64,000 nt of DNA, taken from positions 1-64,000 of the forward strand of contig JAILLY010000092.1 in NCBI GenBank assembly GCA_024692905.1. The letters run 5' to 3'. The notes beneath the pieces are model-generated. The model had not been told where the DNA came from, did not search any database, and saw nothing but the letters and a program-made list of their open reading frames with translations. Positions 34,501 through 43,305 of this stretch are shown one piece after another (positions within the stretch are counted from its first letter, which is position 1; the number at the start of each line of letters is the position of its first letter). A program made the position numbers and the translations under genes. Origin of the DNA: Lachnospiraceae bacterium. Lineage in GTDB: Bacteria > Bacillota > Clostridia > Lachnospirales > Lachnospiraceae.

Positions 34501-34529
34501 TTGATATTACGGGTGTTTAATGGTATAAT
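34501..34529 (+). promoter_or_regulatory. Strong sigma-A-type promoter for the rmlB operon
   Basis: TTGATA (34501-34506) and TATAAT (34524-34529) with a 17-bp spacer, five of six and six of six consensus bases. It drives rmlB, rmlA, the GH25 gene, rmlC and probably the ABC exporter genes. Confidence 0.75.
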
Positions 34530-34548
34530 CATACAAGATATGCTTATT

Positions 34549-34569
34549 TATGGGATAACTATGCCCATA
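34549..34569 (+). promoter_or_regulatory. Leader hairpin upstream of rmlB
   Basis: TATGGG (34549-34554) and CCCATA (34564-34569) form a 6-bp stem with a 9-nt loop in the roughly 55-nt leader between the promoter and the rmlB ATG. The ribosome site AAAAGGA lies after it. Role unknown. Confidence 0.35.
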
Positions 34570-34589
34570 TATCGAAAGGAATAAAAGGA

Positions 34590-35672
34590 ATGAGGACTTA
34601 TCTTGTTACCGGAGGCGCCGGATTCATCGGCTCAAATTATATTCATTACATGTTCGGAAAATACGGGGATGATATAAGGATCATCAACGTTGATGCCCTT
34701 ACCTATGCGGGTAACCTTGAAAACCTCAAGGATGTCGAGGGAAGGTCCAATTACTCGTTTGTCAGGGCCGATATCTGCGACAAGGATGCGATATCCAAGA
34801 TATTTGAAGATAACGATATAGACAGGGTAGTGCATTTTGCCGCGGAGAGTCATGTCGACAGGAGTATTAAAAACCCCGAGGTTTTCGTACAGACGAACGT
34901 ACTCGGGACCGCGGTCATGTTAAACTGTGCAAAGGCCGCATGGGAGCAGCCCGACGGGAGCTTTAAGGAAGGCAAAAAGTTCCTCCATGTTTCCACCGAT
35001 GAGGTATACGGATCGCTTGATGAAGACGGAGGATATTTCTACGAGACCACGCCGTATTCGCCCCACAGCCCCTATTCATCGAGCAAGGCGGGATCCGATA
35101 TGCTCGTAAAGGCATATATGGATACATATAAGTTCCCCGCAAACATCACCAACTGTTCGAACAATTACGGGCCTTACCAGTTCCCCGAGAAGCTGATACC
35201 GCTCATAATAAACAATGCGTTAAACGGAAAGAAGCTTCCCGTATACGGAGACGGAAAGAATGTCCGCGACTGGCTGTATGTCATGGATCATGCGAAGGCA
35301 ATAGATATGGTCCAGGAGAAAGGCAGGCTGTTTGAGACTTATAATATCGGAGGCCATAACGAGAAGCAGAATATCGAGATAATAAACATCATAATCGAGA
35401 CGCTGCTTGAGATGCTTCCCGATTCGGATCCGAGGAAGAAAAATGTTTCAAAGGATCTTATCACCTATGTCGAGGACCGAAAGGGCCATGACAGGAGATA
35501 CGCGATCGCCCCGGACAAGATAAAGAAAGAGGTCGGCTGGGAACCCGAGACCATGTTCAAGGACGGCATCCGTCTGACGATAAAATGGTATTTTGAACAT
35601 GAGGACTGGATGAAGAACGTTACCAGCGGAGATTATCAGAAATATTATCAGGATATGTATAAGATGTCCTGA
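34590..35672 (+). CDS. rmlB: dTDP-glucose 4,6-dehydratase
   Basis: 360 residues of an extended short-chain dehydrogenase. Visible are [14 protein letters not shown] at the N-terminus, [19 protein letters not shown], the active-site YSSSKAGSD near residue 160, and [18 protein letters not shown]. It converts dTDP-glucose to dTDP-4-keto-6-deoxyglucose, feeding both rhamnose (with RmlC/RmlD) and the 3-amino-dideoxy sugar (with the 24159 and 25266 genes). It is the first gene of its operon, directly behind a strong promoter, and is followed by rmlA after 19 nt. Confidence 0.95.
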   Translation: MRTYLVTGGAGFIGSNYIHYMFGKYGDDIRIINVDALTYAGNLENLKDVEGRSNYSFVRADICDKDAISKIFEDNDIDRVVHFAAESHVDRSIKNPEVFVQTNVLGTAVMLNCAKAAWEQPDGSFKEGKKFLHVSTDEVYGSLDEDGGYFYETTPYSPHSPYSSSKAGSDMLVKAYMDTYKFPANITNCSNNYGPYQFPEKLIPLIINNALNGKKLPVYGDGKNVRDWLYVMDHAKAIDMVQEKGRLFETYNIGGHNEKQNIEIINIIIETLLEMLPDSDPRKKNVSKDLITYVEDRKGHDRRYAIAPDKIKKEVGWEPETMFKDGIRLTIKWYFEHEDWMKNVTSGDYQKYYQDMYKMS

Positions 35673-35691
35673 GAAAGGAAGGCCGGAACAA

Positions 35692-36561
35692 ATGAAAGGG
35701 ATCATTCTCGCCGGAGGCTCCGGTACAAGGCTTTACCCTCTCACAAAGGCAGTATCCAAGCAGATGATGCCGGTATACGACAAGCCGATGATCTATTATC
35801 CCCTGTCTATACTGATGCTGTCGGGTATCAGGGAAATACTGATCATATCAACCCCGAGGGATCTGCCCATGTTCAGGGAACTGTTCGGAACGGGAGAGCA
35901 GCTCGGGCTTAAGATGGAATATGCGGTCCAGGAGTATCCGAGGGGACTTGCGGATGCATTCATAATAGGTGCCGATTTTATCGGCAGTGACTCTGTCGCA
36001 CTGATACTCGGCGACAATATCTTCTACGGCCAGAACTTCTCCGGACTGTTAAGGGAAGTGGCACAAAGGGAAAAGGGAGCCACGATCTTCGGATACTATG
36101 TAAGGGATCCGAGGGAATACGGAGTTGTTGAGATCGATGAGAACGGCATGGCGGTATCCATAGAGGAGAAGCCCGAAAACCCCAGGTCCAATTATGCGGT
36201 ACCGGGACTGTATTTCTATGACAATGATGTTGTGGAGATCGCAAGGAACGTCAAGCCCTCCGCAAGGGGTGAGATCGAGATAACGAGCATCAATAACGAA
36301 TATCTTTCACGCGGCCAGCTGCATGTCGAGACCCTCGGGCGCGGATTTGCCTGGCTCGATACGGGAAGCCATGATATGCTGCTCGCGGCGGCTGACTTTG
36401 TAAGCTCCATCCAGAAACGCCAGGGGATGTATGTATCATGCATCGAAGAGATTGCTTTCAGGCGGGGATTTATCTCAAAGGAGCAGCTGCTTGAACTTGC
36501 CGAGCCGCTCATGAAGACGGAATACGGAAGATATCTTAAGGAAGTTGCAAACGGTTTATAG
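35692..36561 (+). CDS. rmlA: Glucose-1-phosphate thymidylyltransferase
   Basis: 289 residues with the nucleotidyltransferase signature [17 protein letters not shown], then [56 protein letters not shown] and [10 protein letters not shown]. Length and motifs are those of RmlA, which makes dTDP-glucose from glucose-1-phosphate and dTTP. The order rmlB-rmlA-(GH25)-rmlC is seen here, and rmlD is not in the window. Glucose-1-phosphate could come from the phosphoglucomutase at 52221. Confidence 0.96.
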   Translation: MKGIILAGGSGTRLYPLTKAVSKQMMPVYDKPMIYYPLSILMLSGIREILIISTPRDLPMFRELFGTGEQLGLKMEYAVQEYPRGLADAFIIGADFIGSDSVALILGDNIFYGQNFSGLLREVAQREKGATIFGYYVRDPREYGVVEIDENGMAVSIEEKPENPRSNYAVPGLYFYDNDVVEIARNVKPSARGEIEITSINNEYLSRGQLHVETLGRGFAWLDTGSHDMLLAAADFVSSIQKRQGMYVSCIEEIAFRRGFISKEQLLELAEPLMKTEYGRYLKEVANGL

Positions 36562-36588
36562 TTTCAAGGGGAGAATAAGGGGAGAACA

Positions 36589-39500
36589 ATGAAGAATAAT
36601 AAGGATAAGCAAAACGGTAAGAAGGCCGTCACATGCACACCCGTAGACTGGGAGGATTACAGGATACGTAAGGATGCAAAGAGCGGATCGAAAAAGGACA
36701 GGCGCGAACAGGGAACGCCTGAGGTCGGAAAAAAGTGGGCCATCGAGAATGATGAAGATCTAAGGAAGTCCCGGGCCAAGGATAATGCAAACGGCACAAA
36801 GGATGCCGCACCCGGACCCGTAAGTGCGGGAAACGGAGCAGGACCTGCGGACGTGGCAATGTCCGACAGCCCCGATAAGAAGCCGTCCAGGAAAAAGTCA
36901 CTCAATGCCAAGCTTAACGAACTCGGCAACAGCAACTGGGTAAGCACGGGAAACTTCAGGCATGAGGACGGTACCTCGGTAAGGGAGGCCGACCGTCTTG
37001 AGGATAAGATCATAAACGAGGCGGCAGGTACTCAGGATGAATTTCTCAAAAATGCGATGAAGGTCGTAAGCGATGCCCTTAAAGAAGGCGGCACGGAGAC
37101 TGCGGAAGCTCCGGGTGTGCCGGGTAACGATACTTTTGAGATACCAAAGCTTGACATACATTTCGGAGATACGGCCGAACTTAAGGATATAAGTTCCGAG
37201 ATCGAAACGATCAGGAAGGCCAATATCGACAAGATAGTAAAGGAACGTGATCTTGAAGCGGCGATAGAGAAGCAGACATCAAAGGAGATCACGGAGGAAG
37301 ACGAACTAAAGAAGCTTAAAAAGGAACTGTCGCAGGCCAAGAAGAAGTCTTCATCAGGAAAGAAGTCCTCAAAGAACGCCGAAGGAAAGACATCCGGAAA
37401 GAAGAAGACCAAAGAGGCGGAAGAAAAGATCTTCATCCGCTCGGAAGAGGTTGGAAAGGAAAAGAAGTCATCTTCGGCTTCCGGTGCATCCGCAGCAAAA
37501 AACGGCAAGGCAGCAAAGGCACAGGCAGGATCCTCAAAAGGCAAGAGTGCAAAGTCATCAGGCAAGAAGGCCGCAGTCTCAGCGGCAGCATCCGGTAAGT
37601 CCAAAAGGAATGCAAAGAATGCAGGAGCCGGTCATACCGGGCCCCGTACGGGTGCCAAAAGAAGCGGAGCCAAGGGTCCCGGCAGGGATGCGGGCCCGAG
37701 TGATTTTCGTAAAAGATCGGCCGACTGGAAGGATGAGAAGACCCTTAAGAAGGGCGAACGCATCAGCCTCATAAAGGAAAAGAAGGCTGCATTCAAGACA
37801 AGGATTAAGAATATAACACCGCTTCAGTGGTCGATCGCGGGCATGGCACTCGTAATATTCATAACCGCGATAATGACGAGTGCGGTATATGCAAATTACC
37901 AGGGCGAGCAGAACAAGGCATCGGCACTTGCAAGCCTTGGCAGGTATAACGAGGATGACAGTTACGCATCCGCAGTCGAATCGGTAACGAGCGAGATGCT
38001 CCCCGAGGCGGCAAGCGAGCCTGAGGAGGTCGTGGCCAAGGCATTGTCACTTGAGATGTCATCGGTCGAGAAGGACCTTAAGATAAGGCTGATAGATGAA
38101 GAAGATACGCTCGTTAAGGATATCGACTGGAGCGTCACCGTTTCCAAGGAAGACTCCGAGGAAGGCGATGTTTACGATGACGACGACAAGGACGGCACCA
38201 TATATATTACCGACATCGCAGCCGGTGATTATTCGGTTACATTGAACCCGAGCGATTCTCTTGCGGATTATATCCTTCCGCAGGAAAAGCAGCTTGTATC
38301 GGTCAAGGCGGCCATAGAATACAAGGTCATCGCAAACATCAAAGACGAGATAAAGTCGGAAAAAGAAGTAAATGTCGCACTCGAGGATCCCAACGGCAAT
38401 CAGGCTGCCGACGTGGAGACCGGAACCGCACTTACGGATACCGTGGAGTGGTGTGAATCCACGAAGACCGCAAGCGGCGAGGAATATGTGGAGGCAACTC
38501 CCGATATATCCAAGACAGCAGCAAGCGTAAGGGATAAGCACAGCCTGCTCACGGCTCTTAAGAAGATGAGCGGTACTCCCGGAATGCCCGTTCCCGGAGT
38601 TTCGGCACTCGGCTTTACGTTCACCCCGGGATTTACGGTGGCAGAGAGTGAAGTTGAGGTAGAGATACCGGTAGAAGAGCCCGTGGAAACCGAGTCAAGC
38701 TTAAGCATCAGGGGTGCCGGTACGATAAAGGTCGGAGAGAGCATTACGCTCACGGCAGATCTTAAGCCAAGCGACGCAAAGGTCGAAGACTGGTGGACAA
38801 ATGCAGACGGCATCGTTGAGATATCCAAAAACGGAAACGACTGTACCGTAAAGGGCATTGCCGAAGGCAGTGTTGAGATATCCGCAAAGGGCACCAACAA
38901 TGTTACCTCATCCGTGACGGTCAAGGTAGGAGGTTCCTCGGCTTCCCAGGAAGCGGGATTATCGATATCGGGGCCCGGATCCGTAGCGGTGGGTTCTTCC
39001 ATAAAGATCACGGCCAAATGTACTCCGAGCGATGCGACCGTAACATGGAGCATCAGTGATATAGGGCTTGTATCGCTTAAGGATAATAACGACAATACCT
39101 GTACGTTGACCGGTAACGGCAACGGCAAGGTGACTCTTACCGCAAGCTGTTCAAACGGCAAGACGACCACGATGGATATAACCGTCGGTTCATCGTCTTC
39201 ATCCGGTGATACCGGAAATTACAGTGACAGTGCGCAGATATATGATTCAAACAAGAACCCGCTGTATGTAAAGGATGATGCGTCAGGCTACAGGCTTGCA
39301 AATTACGGTGATTACAAGAGCGGCAACTACTCGAAGTTCTACCGCAAGCAGGAAGGATACCTGTATACGGGTTGGCAGAATATAGACGGAAGGACCTATT
39401 ATTACAAGAGTGATCACACCTACGTCACCGGAGAACAGGTCATCCAGGGTATCAAGTACAGCTTCGGATCTGACGGCATACTCTCGACCGGTACCGGAAC

Positions 39501-40095
39501 GCTCGGTATTGACGTTTCGAAGTATCAGCCGAATATCAACTGGTCGGCCGTCAAGGCTTCCGGCGTAAATTACGCCATCATCCGCTGCGGATACAGGGGA
39601 GCAAGTACGGGAGCGCTCATCCAGGATCCTTACTTCGTATCCCATATTAAGGGTGCCAAGGCAGCGGGCCTTAAGGTCGGAGTATACTTCTTCACCACGG
39701 CACTCAATGAGACGGAGGCTGTCGAAGAGGCAAGTATGTGTGCCGCGCTGTGTTCCGGATATGGCATCAACTACCCGATATTCATTGACTGTGAGCCCAG
39801 TTCGAGACCGGGATATAATTCACTGTCGGCATCCGAAAGAACAGCGATAATCAGGGCATTCTGCTCGACTATCAAGTCGGCCGGATATACACCGGGCGTA
39901 TATGCAAACAAGACCTGGCTCACGGAGAAGATAAATGCCTCCGCTCTGTCGGGCTGCAAGATCTGGCTTGCGCAGTACAACGCAGCCGGCCCTACATATT
40001 CGGGACGTTACGATATCTGGCAGTATACTTCCAAGGGTCATGTTGACGGTATCCCCGGCAATGTGGATATGAACCAGAGCTTCCTTGGATACTAA
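36589..40095 (+). CDS. Giant membrane-anchored GH25 muramidase with Ig-like and wall-binding modules
   Basis: 1168 residues in an unusual order. Residues 1 to about 405 are a hydrophilic Lys/Ser/Glu/Ala-rich, low-complexity cytoplasmic tail. A membrane segment follows at about 412-432 (WSIAGMALVIFITAIMTSAV). The outer part holds an extended region, two BIG2-like Ig domains (about 704-783 and 789-866), a choline-binding-like repeat region with GYLYTGWQNIDGRTYYY (about 880-965), and a C-terminal GH25 lysozyme domain (about 970-1168) with LGIDVSKYQ, IIRCGYR, FIDCEP and DIWQYTS. It would cut peptidoglycan glycan strands. It lies between rmlA and rmlC with a GGGGAG ribosome site. Confidence 0.92.
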   Translation: MKNNKDKQNGKKAVTCTPVDWEDYRIRKDAKSGSKKDRREQGTPEVGKKWAIENDEDLRKSRAKDNANGTKDAAPGPVSAGNGAGPADVAMSDSPDKKPSRKKSLNAKLNELGNSNWVSTGNFRHEDGTSVREADRLEDKIINEAAGTQDEFLKNAMKVVSDALKEGGTETAEAPGVPGNDTFEIPKLDIHFGDTAELKDISSEIETIRKANIDKIVKERDLEAAIEKQTSKEITEEDELKKLKKELSQAKKKSSSGKKSSKNAEGKTSGKKKTKEAEEKIFIRSEEVGKEKKSSSASGASAAKNGKAAKAQAGSSKGKSAKSSGKKAAVSAAASGKSKRNAKNAGAGHTGPRTGAKRSGAKGPGRDAGPSDFRKRSADWKDEKTLKKGERISLIKEKKAAFKTRIKNITPLQWSIAGMALVIFITAIMTSAVYANYQGEQNKASALASLGRYNEDDSYASAVESVTSEMLPEAASEPEEVVAKALSLEMSSVEKDLKIRLIDEEDTLVKDIDWSVTVSKEDSEEGDVYDDDDKDGTIYITDIAAGDYSVTLNPSDSLADYILPQEKQLVSVKAAIEYKVIANIKDEIKSEKEVNVALEDPNGNQAADVETGTALTDTVEWCESTKTASGEEYVEATPDISKTAASVRDKHSLLTALKKMSGTPGMPVPGVSALGFTFTPGFTVAESEVEVEIPVEEPVETESSLSIRGAGTIKVGESITLTADLKPSDAKVEDWWTNADGIVEISKNGNDCTVKGIAEGSVEISAKGTNNVTSSVTVKVGGSSASQEAGLSISGPGSVAVGSSIKITAKCTPSDATVTWSISDIGLVSLKDNNDNTCTLTGNGNGKVTLTASCSNGKTTTMDITVGSSSSSGDTGNYSDSAQIYDSNKNPLYVKDDASGYRLANYGDYKSGNYSKFYRKQEGYLYTGWQNIDGRTYYYKSDHTYVTGEQVIQGIKYSFGSDGILSTGTGTLGIDVSKYQPNINWSAVKASGVNYAIIRCGYRGASTGALIQDPYFVSHIKGAKAAGLKVGVYFFTTALNETEAVEEASMCAALCSGYGINYPIFIDCEPSSRPGYNSLSASERTAIIRAFCSTIKSAGYTPGVYANKTWLTEKINASALSGCKIWLAQYNAAGPTYSGRYDIWQYTSKGHVDGIPGNVDMNQSFLGY

Positions 40096-40140
40096 GGCAA
40101 TAAAGGCGATGAGCCAAATAATACAAACAAAGGAAAAGAA

Positions 40141-40689
40141 ATGAGCAAAATAACAGTCGAAACCACACCCATTGAAGGCCTTAAGATCATTACCCCCACT
40201 GTTTTCGGAGATAAGCGCGGGTACTTCATGGAAACCTATAACCGGAATGACTTTACCGAGGCGGGCATCGATCTTGACTTCGTTCAGGACAATCAGTCAG
40301 CCTCAAGGAAGGGAGTTTTAAGGGGACTTCATTTTCAGATAAACCATCCCCAGGATAAGCTTGTAAGAGTCATCCGCGGCGAAGTGTTCGATGTGGTCGT
40401 TGACTTAAGGAAGGGCTCAAAGACATACGGACAGTGGTACGGGATAAGGCTTTCGGAAGAGAACAAGAAGATGTTCCTCATACCCAAGGGTTTTGCGCAC
40501 GGTTTCCTCGTACTGTCGGATTATGCGGAATTTACTTATAAATGTACTGACTTCTATCATCCCGGGGATGAAGGCGGGATAATCTGGAACGATCCCGATA
40601 TAGGCATAGACTGGCCGATCCCCGAGGATACGGAACTCATCATTTCGGATAAGGATACGGTATGGCCGTCATTCAAGGAAGTCAGATAG
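40141..40689 (+). CDS. rmlC: dTDP-4-dehydrorhamnose 3,5-epimerase
   Basis: 182 residues of the RmlC cupin: GDKRGYFMETYNRNDF, DNQSASRKGVLRGLHFQ with the catalytic His near residue 63, VRVIRGEVFDVVVDLR, PKGFAHGFLVLSDYAEFTYK and WNDPDIGIDWP. It epimerises C-3 and C-5 of dTDP-4-keto-6-deoxyglucose on the way to dTDP-L-rhamnose. RmlD, needed for the last reduction, must be encoded elsewhere. It is separated from rmlA by the GH25 gene and followed after 11 nt by the ABC permease gene. Confidence 0.96.
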   Translation: MSKITVETTPIEGLKIITPTVFGDKRGYFMETYNRNDFTEAGIDLDFVQDNQSASRKGVLRGLHFQINHPQDKLVRVIRGEVFDVVVDLRKGSKTYGQWYGIRLSEENKKMFLIPKGFAHGFLVLSDYAEFTYKCTDFYHPGDEGGIIWNDPDIGIDWPIPEDTELIISDKDTVWPSFKEVR

Positions 40690-40700
40690 CAGGAGTTTAA

Positions 40701-41690
40701 ATGTCACGAAAGAAGAAGCTGATCGCGGCCGTATCAGCGGCTGTACTTGCGCTCAATCTGTATATAATATTGCATCATAATCCCTTGGCGGATAAATCGC
40801 AGGAAATCATCAAAAAGGTGATCTCCTGCGTTATTCTGGAGGGATTTTATATTGTTTTCCTTAAGATGTATGACAAGATAGTCATACTTCCCAAGGAATT
40901 GTATCAGAACAGGAAACTCATATGGAAGCTTGCAAAGAACGATTTCAAGACCAAATATGCAGGTTCCTATTTTGGTATTTTCTGGGCATTTGTCCCGCCG
41001 GTGGTGACCGTTCTGCTTTACTGGTTCGTATTCGGTGTCGTGATGCCCAACCGTGCCACGAATATAAGGGGTGATATGGAACTGCCGTATATCCTGTGGC
41101 TTATAGTCGGCATAGTTCCGTGGTTCTATTTTTCGGAAGCCATCTCGGGAGGTACGAACGCTCTGCTTGAATACAATTACCTCGTGAAAAAGGTCGTGTT
41201 CAAGATAAGCATACTCCCGATAATCAAGATAGTTTCGGCTCTTTTCGTCCATATATTTTTCATATGCTTTACGCTCATCCTGTTGGCGTGCTACGGTTAT
41301 TATCCCGACCTGTTTACGCTGCAGCTTATCTATTATTCGTTCTGTCTTTTCGTATTCGTTCTGGGATTAAGTTACGTTACATGTTCGCTCATCGTATTTT
41401 TCAGGGATCTCGGGCAGATGATCGCGATCGCCCTCCAGGTTGGGATATGGGCAACGCCCATACTCTGGAACCTGCACCTTCTTGATAATAAGCCGGTCAT
41501 AAGGTTTATCATAAAGCTGAATCCGATGACCTATATAGTTGAGGGATACAGAGGTGCGATCTTTGATAAGCTCTGCTTCTGGGAGACCTTTTATTCGACC
41601 GCGTATTTCTGGATACTCACGGCCTGCACCTTTGCCTTCGGAGCCATAGTCTTCAAACGTCTGAAGGTCCACTTCGCGGACGTGCTGTAG
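40701..41690 (+). CDS. wzm: ABC-2 polysaccharide exporter permease (Wzm)
   Basis: 329 residues. The core (about 65-329) is a typical Wzm/TagG permease with KNDFKTKYAGSYFGIFWAFVPP, PYILWLIVGIVPWFYFSEA, NYNYLVKKVVF and GIWATPILWN, and six membrane segments. About 60 residues precede this, including an extra hydrophobic helix (about 8-24) and an amphipathic stretch; the CAGGAG ribosome site 6 nt before the ATG supports this longer start. With Wzt it would export a finished lipid-linked polymer. It is probably cotranscribed with rmlC. A 337-bp repeat-filled gap separates it from wzt. Confidence 0.93.
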   Translation: MSRKKKLIAAVSAAVLALNLYIILHHNPLADKSQEIIKKVISCVILEGFYIVFLKMYDKIVILPKELYQNRKLIWKLAKNDFKTKYAGSYFGIFWAFVPPVVTVLLYWFVFGVVMPNRATNIRGDMELPYILWLIVGIVPWFYFSEAISGGTNALLEYNYLVKKVVFKISILPIIKIVSALFVHIFFICFTLILLACYGYYPDLFTLQLIYYSFCLFVFVLGLSYVTCSLIVFFRDLGQMIAIALQVGIWATPILWNLHLLDNKPVIRFIIKLNPMTYIVEGYRGAIFDKLCFWETFYSTAYFWILTACTFAFGAIVFKRLKVHFADVL

Positions 41691-41695
41691 TAAGT

Positions 41696-41756
41696 CCCGG
41701 CAAGCATACAGGCATATGTCATGCTTGCATGAACATATGCATGTATATTTGCCGGG
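41696..41756 (+). repeat. 61-bp imperfect hairpin after wzm
   Basis: CCCGGCAA (41696-41703) and TTGCCGGG (41749-41756) close a stem that runs almost to the centre, including GCATATGT (41712-41719) with ACATATGC (41733-41740) and ATGC-TT-GCAT at the apex. Arms are 29 and 30 nt with a few mismatches and one bulge. No T tract follows. It begins 6 nt after the wzm stop. Confidence 0.8.
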
Positions 41757-41758
41757 CA

Positions 41759-41806
41759 GAGCATCATAAGCAACAAAGCCCGCAGGGCGGGTTGCGCATG
41801 ATGCTC
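41759..41806 (+). repeat. 48-bp hairpin between wzm and wzt
   Basis: GAGCATCAT (41759-41767) pairs with ATGATGCTC (41798-41806), GCAA (41770-41773) with TTGC (41792-41795), and CCCGC (41779-41783) with GCGGG (41787-41791) around an AGG loop. A small bulge separates the inner and outer stems. Again no T tract follows. Confidence 0.8.
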
Positions 41807-41810
41807 GGGA

Positions 41811-41985
41811 TTGCGGGAGTGCGAAGCACGGAGCAATCCCGGACTTACTACAAAAAAGAGCAAGGATTAAGTATTGCGGGAGTGCGAAGCACGGAGCAAT
41901 CCCGGACTTACTACAAAAAAGAGCAAGGATTAAGTATTGCGGGAGTGCGAAGCACGGAGCAATCCCGGACTTACTACAAAAAGAG
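41811..41985 (+). repeat. 63-bp tandem repeat, 2.8 copies
   Basis: Copies start at 41811, 41874 and 41937, with a period of exactly 63 bp. The first two are identical as far as I can see; the third is truncated after the A run, which is one A shorter. Each unit holds a nested hairpin, ATTGC-ggga-GTGC-gaa-GCAC-gga-GCAAT, followed by CCCGGACTTACTACAAAAAA. Near-identity suggests recent amplification. Confidence 0.92.
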
Positions 41986-42027
41986 TAATATTAGTAAGTA
42001 ATATAAGTAATATATGAAGAGGAAACC

Positions 42028-43305
42028 ATGGAAGAAAACTCTAAGGTTGCGATAAGCGTCAGCCACCTCTCAAAAATCTATAAGCTCTACGACAGGAACA
42101 GGGACCGTCTTAAGGAGGCGCTCCATCTTTCGAAGAACATAAACGTAAGGGAGCATTATGCCCTGAACGATGTCAGTCTTACCGTGAATACGGGCGAGAC
42201 CGTGGGCATTATAGGCACGAACGGTTCGGGTAAGTCCACCATACTTAAGATTATAACCGGTGTCTTAAATCCGAGCGCAGGCGAGGTTAATATAAACGGA
42301 AGGATATCTGCCCTTCTTGAACTCGGTGCCGGCTTCAATATGGAATTTACGGGTATTGAAAACATATATCTTAACGGAACGATGATCGGTTTTTCCGAGG
42401 AGGAGATCGATGCAAGGCTCCAGGATATACTTGACTTTGCCGATATAGGCGATTTCGTATATCAGAAGGTCAAGACGTATTCGAGCGGTATGTTCGTGCG
42501 TCTTGCGTTTGCGGTCGCCATAAACATAGATCCCGAAATACTCATTGTCGATGAGGCGCTGTCCGTGGGTGATGTATTCTTCCAGAACAAGTGCTACCGT
42601 AAGTTTGAGGAGTTTAAGAAACAGGGCAAGACGATCCTGTTCGTAAGCCATGACTTATCATCCATAAGCAAGTACTGCGACAGAGTGGTCCTTTTGGAAA
42701 AGGGCGTTAAGATCGGTGAGGGCGCTCCCAAAGAGATAATCGACATGTATAAAAAGGTGCTCGTCGGCCAGCTTGATAAAGAATCAAACACCTTAAAGAG
42801 CGCCGAAATAAACAAGGGCGAAAAATGGAAGGACCGTATGCAGCTTAATCCCAACAAGGATGAGTACGGCAGCGGTCTTGCGGAGTTTGAGGACTTCTGC
42901 GCATACGACAAGGCGGGAGTCATAACCAATACGATAATCAAAGGCGAGGAATTCACGGTCAAGGTCAAGGTGCGTTTCTTCGAGACCATCCAGGATCCCA
43001 TTTTTGCGGTATCTTTTAAGAATATGCAGGGTACCGAGATAACGGGAACCAATACGATGTTTGAGAAGATAACCACGGGTACGCCCGGAAAGGGTGACGT
43101 GATGGTGGCAACCTTTACCCAGAACATGAGCCTTCAGGGCGGTGAATACCTGATATCCTTAGGCTGTGTCGGATACAGGGAGGGAGAGTTCACCGTATAT
43201 CACAGGCTTTATGATGTGTTCAACCTGACTGTTATATCCTCCAAGAATACTACCGGTTTTTATGATATGGACAGTATAGTAACGGTTAGCGGGGTGGAAG
43301 AATGA
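42028..43305 (+). CDS. wzt: ABC polysaccharide exporter ATPase with C-terminal cargo domain (Wzt)
   Basis: 425 residues. The ATPase domain has Walker A GTNGSGKST (about 63-71), signature YSSGM (about 151), Walker B ILIVDEALS (about 171-179) and a switch His in FVSHDL. After about residue 285 comes a beta-rich domain matching the Wzt C-terminal cargo-binding type (GEEFTVKVKVRFFETI, GGEYLISLGCVGYREGE). In O-antigen systems with such a domain, the exporter recognises a modified chain end. The next gene, overlapping by 4 nt, encodes a WbdD-like methyltransferase/kinase that could make that cap. Confidence 0.93.
   Translation: MEENSKVAISVSHLSKIYKLYDRNRDRLKEALHLSKNINVREHYALNDVSLTVNTGETVGIIGTNGSGKSTILKIITGVLNPSAGEVNINGRISALLELGAGFNMEFTGIENIYLNGTMIGFSEEEIDARLQDILDFADIGDFVYQKVKTYSSGMFVRLAFAVAINIDPEILIVDEALSVGDVFFQNKCYRKFEEFKKQGKTILFVSHDLSSISKYCDRVVLLEKGVKIGEGAPKEIIDMYKKVLVGQLDKESNTLKSAEINKGEKWKDRMQLNPNKDEYGSGLAEFEDFCAYDKAGVITNTIIKGEEFTVKVKVRFFETIQDPIFAVSFKNMQGTEITGTNTMFEKITTGTPGKGDVMVATFTQNMSLQGGEYLISLGCVGYREGEFTVYHRLYDVFNLTVISSKNTTGFYDMDSIVTVSGVEE

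Larger units (their letters stand above)
41691..42027. other. Repeat-filled gap between wzm and wzt
   Basis: The only gap longer than 300 bp in the window. From left to right it contains a long imperfect hairpin (41696-41756), a second hairpin (41759-41806), 2.8 tandem copies of a 63-bp unit (41811-41985), then an AT-rich stretch of short TAAGTAATAT-like repeats and the wzt ribosome site GAAGAGGA. A continuous frame across the repeats (41729-42001) exists because 63 is divisible by three, but its peptide is only repeat product. No convincing promoter is seen. Confidence 0.8.

Noticed and set aside
36629..38541. Long minus-strand open frames opposite the GH25 gene
   Set aside because: They arise from the biased Lys/Ser/Glu codons of the low-complexity tail. 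They lack ribosome sites and recognisable motifs, and the + strand frame has clear domains.
41811..41985. CRISPR-like array between wzm and wzt
   Set aside because: The 63-bp units are contiguous direct repeats with no unique spacers and no cas genes nearby.
41729..42001. Continuous 90-codon frame across the wzm-wzt gap
   Set aside because: The frame exists because the repeat period (63 bp) is divisible by three and has no stop in this phase. The peptide is a pure product of the tandem repeat, with no ribosome site before its ATG.
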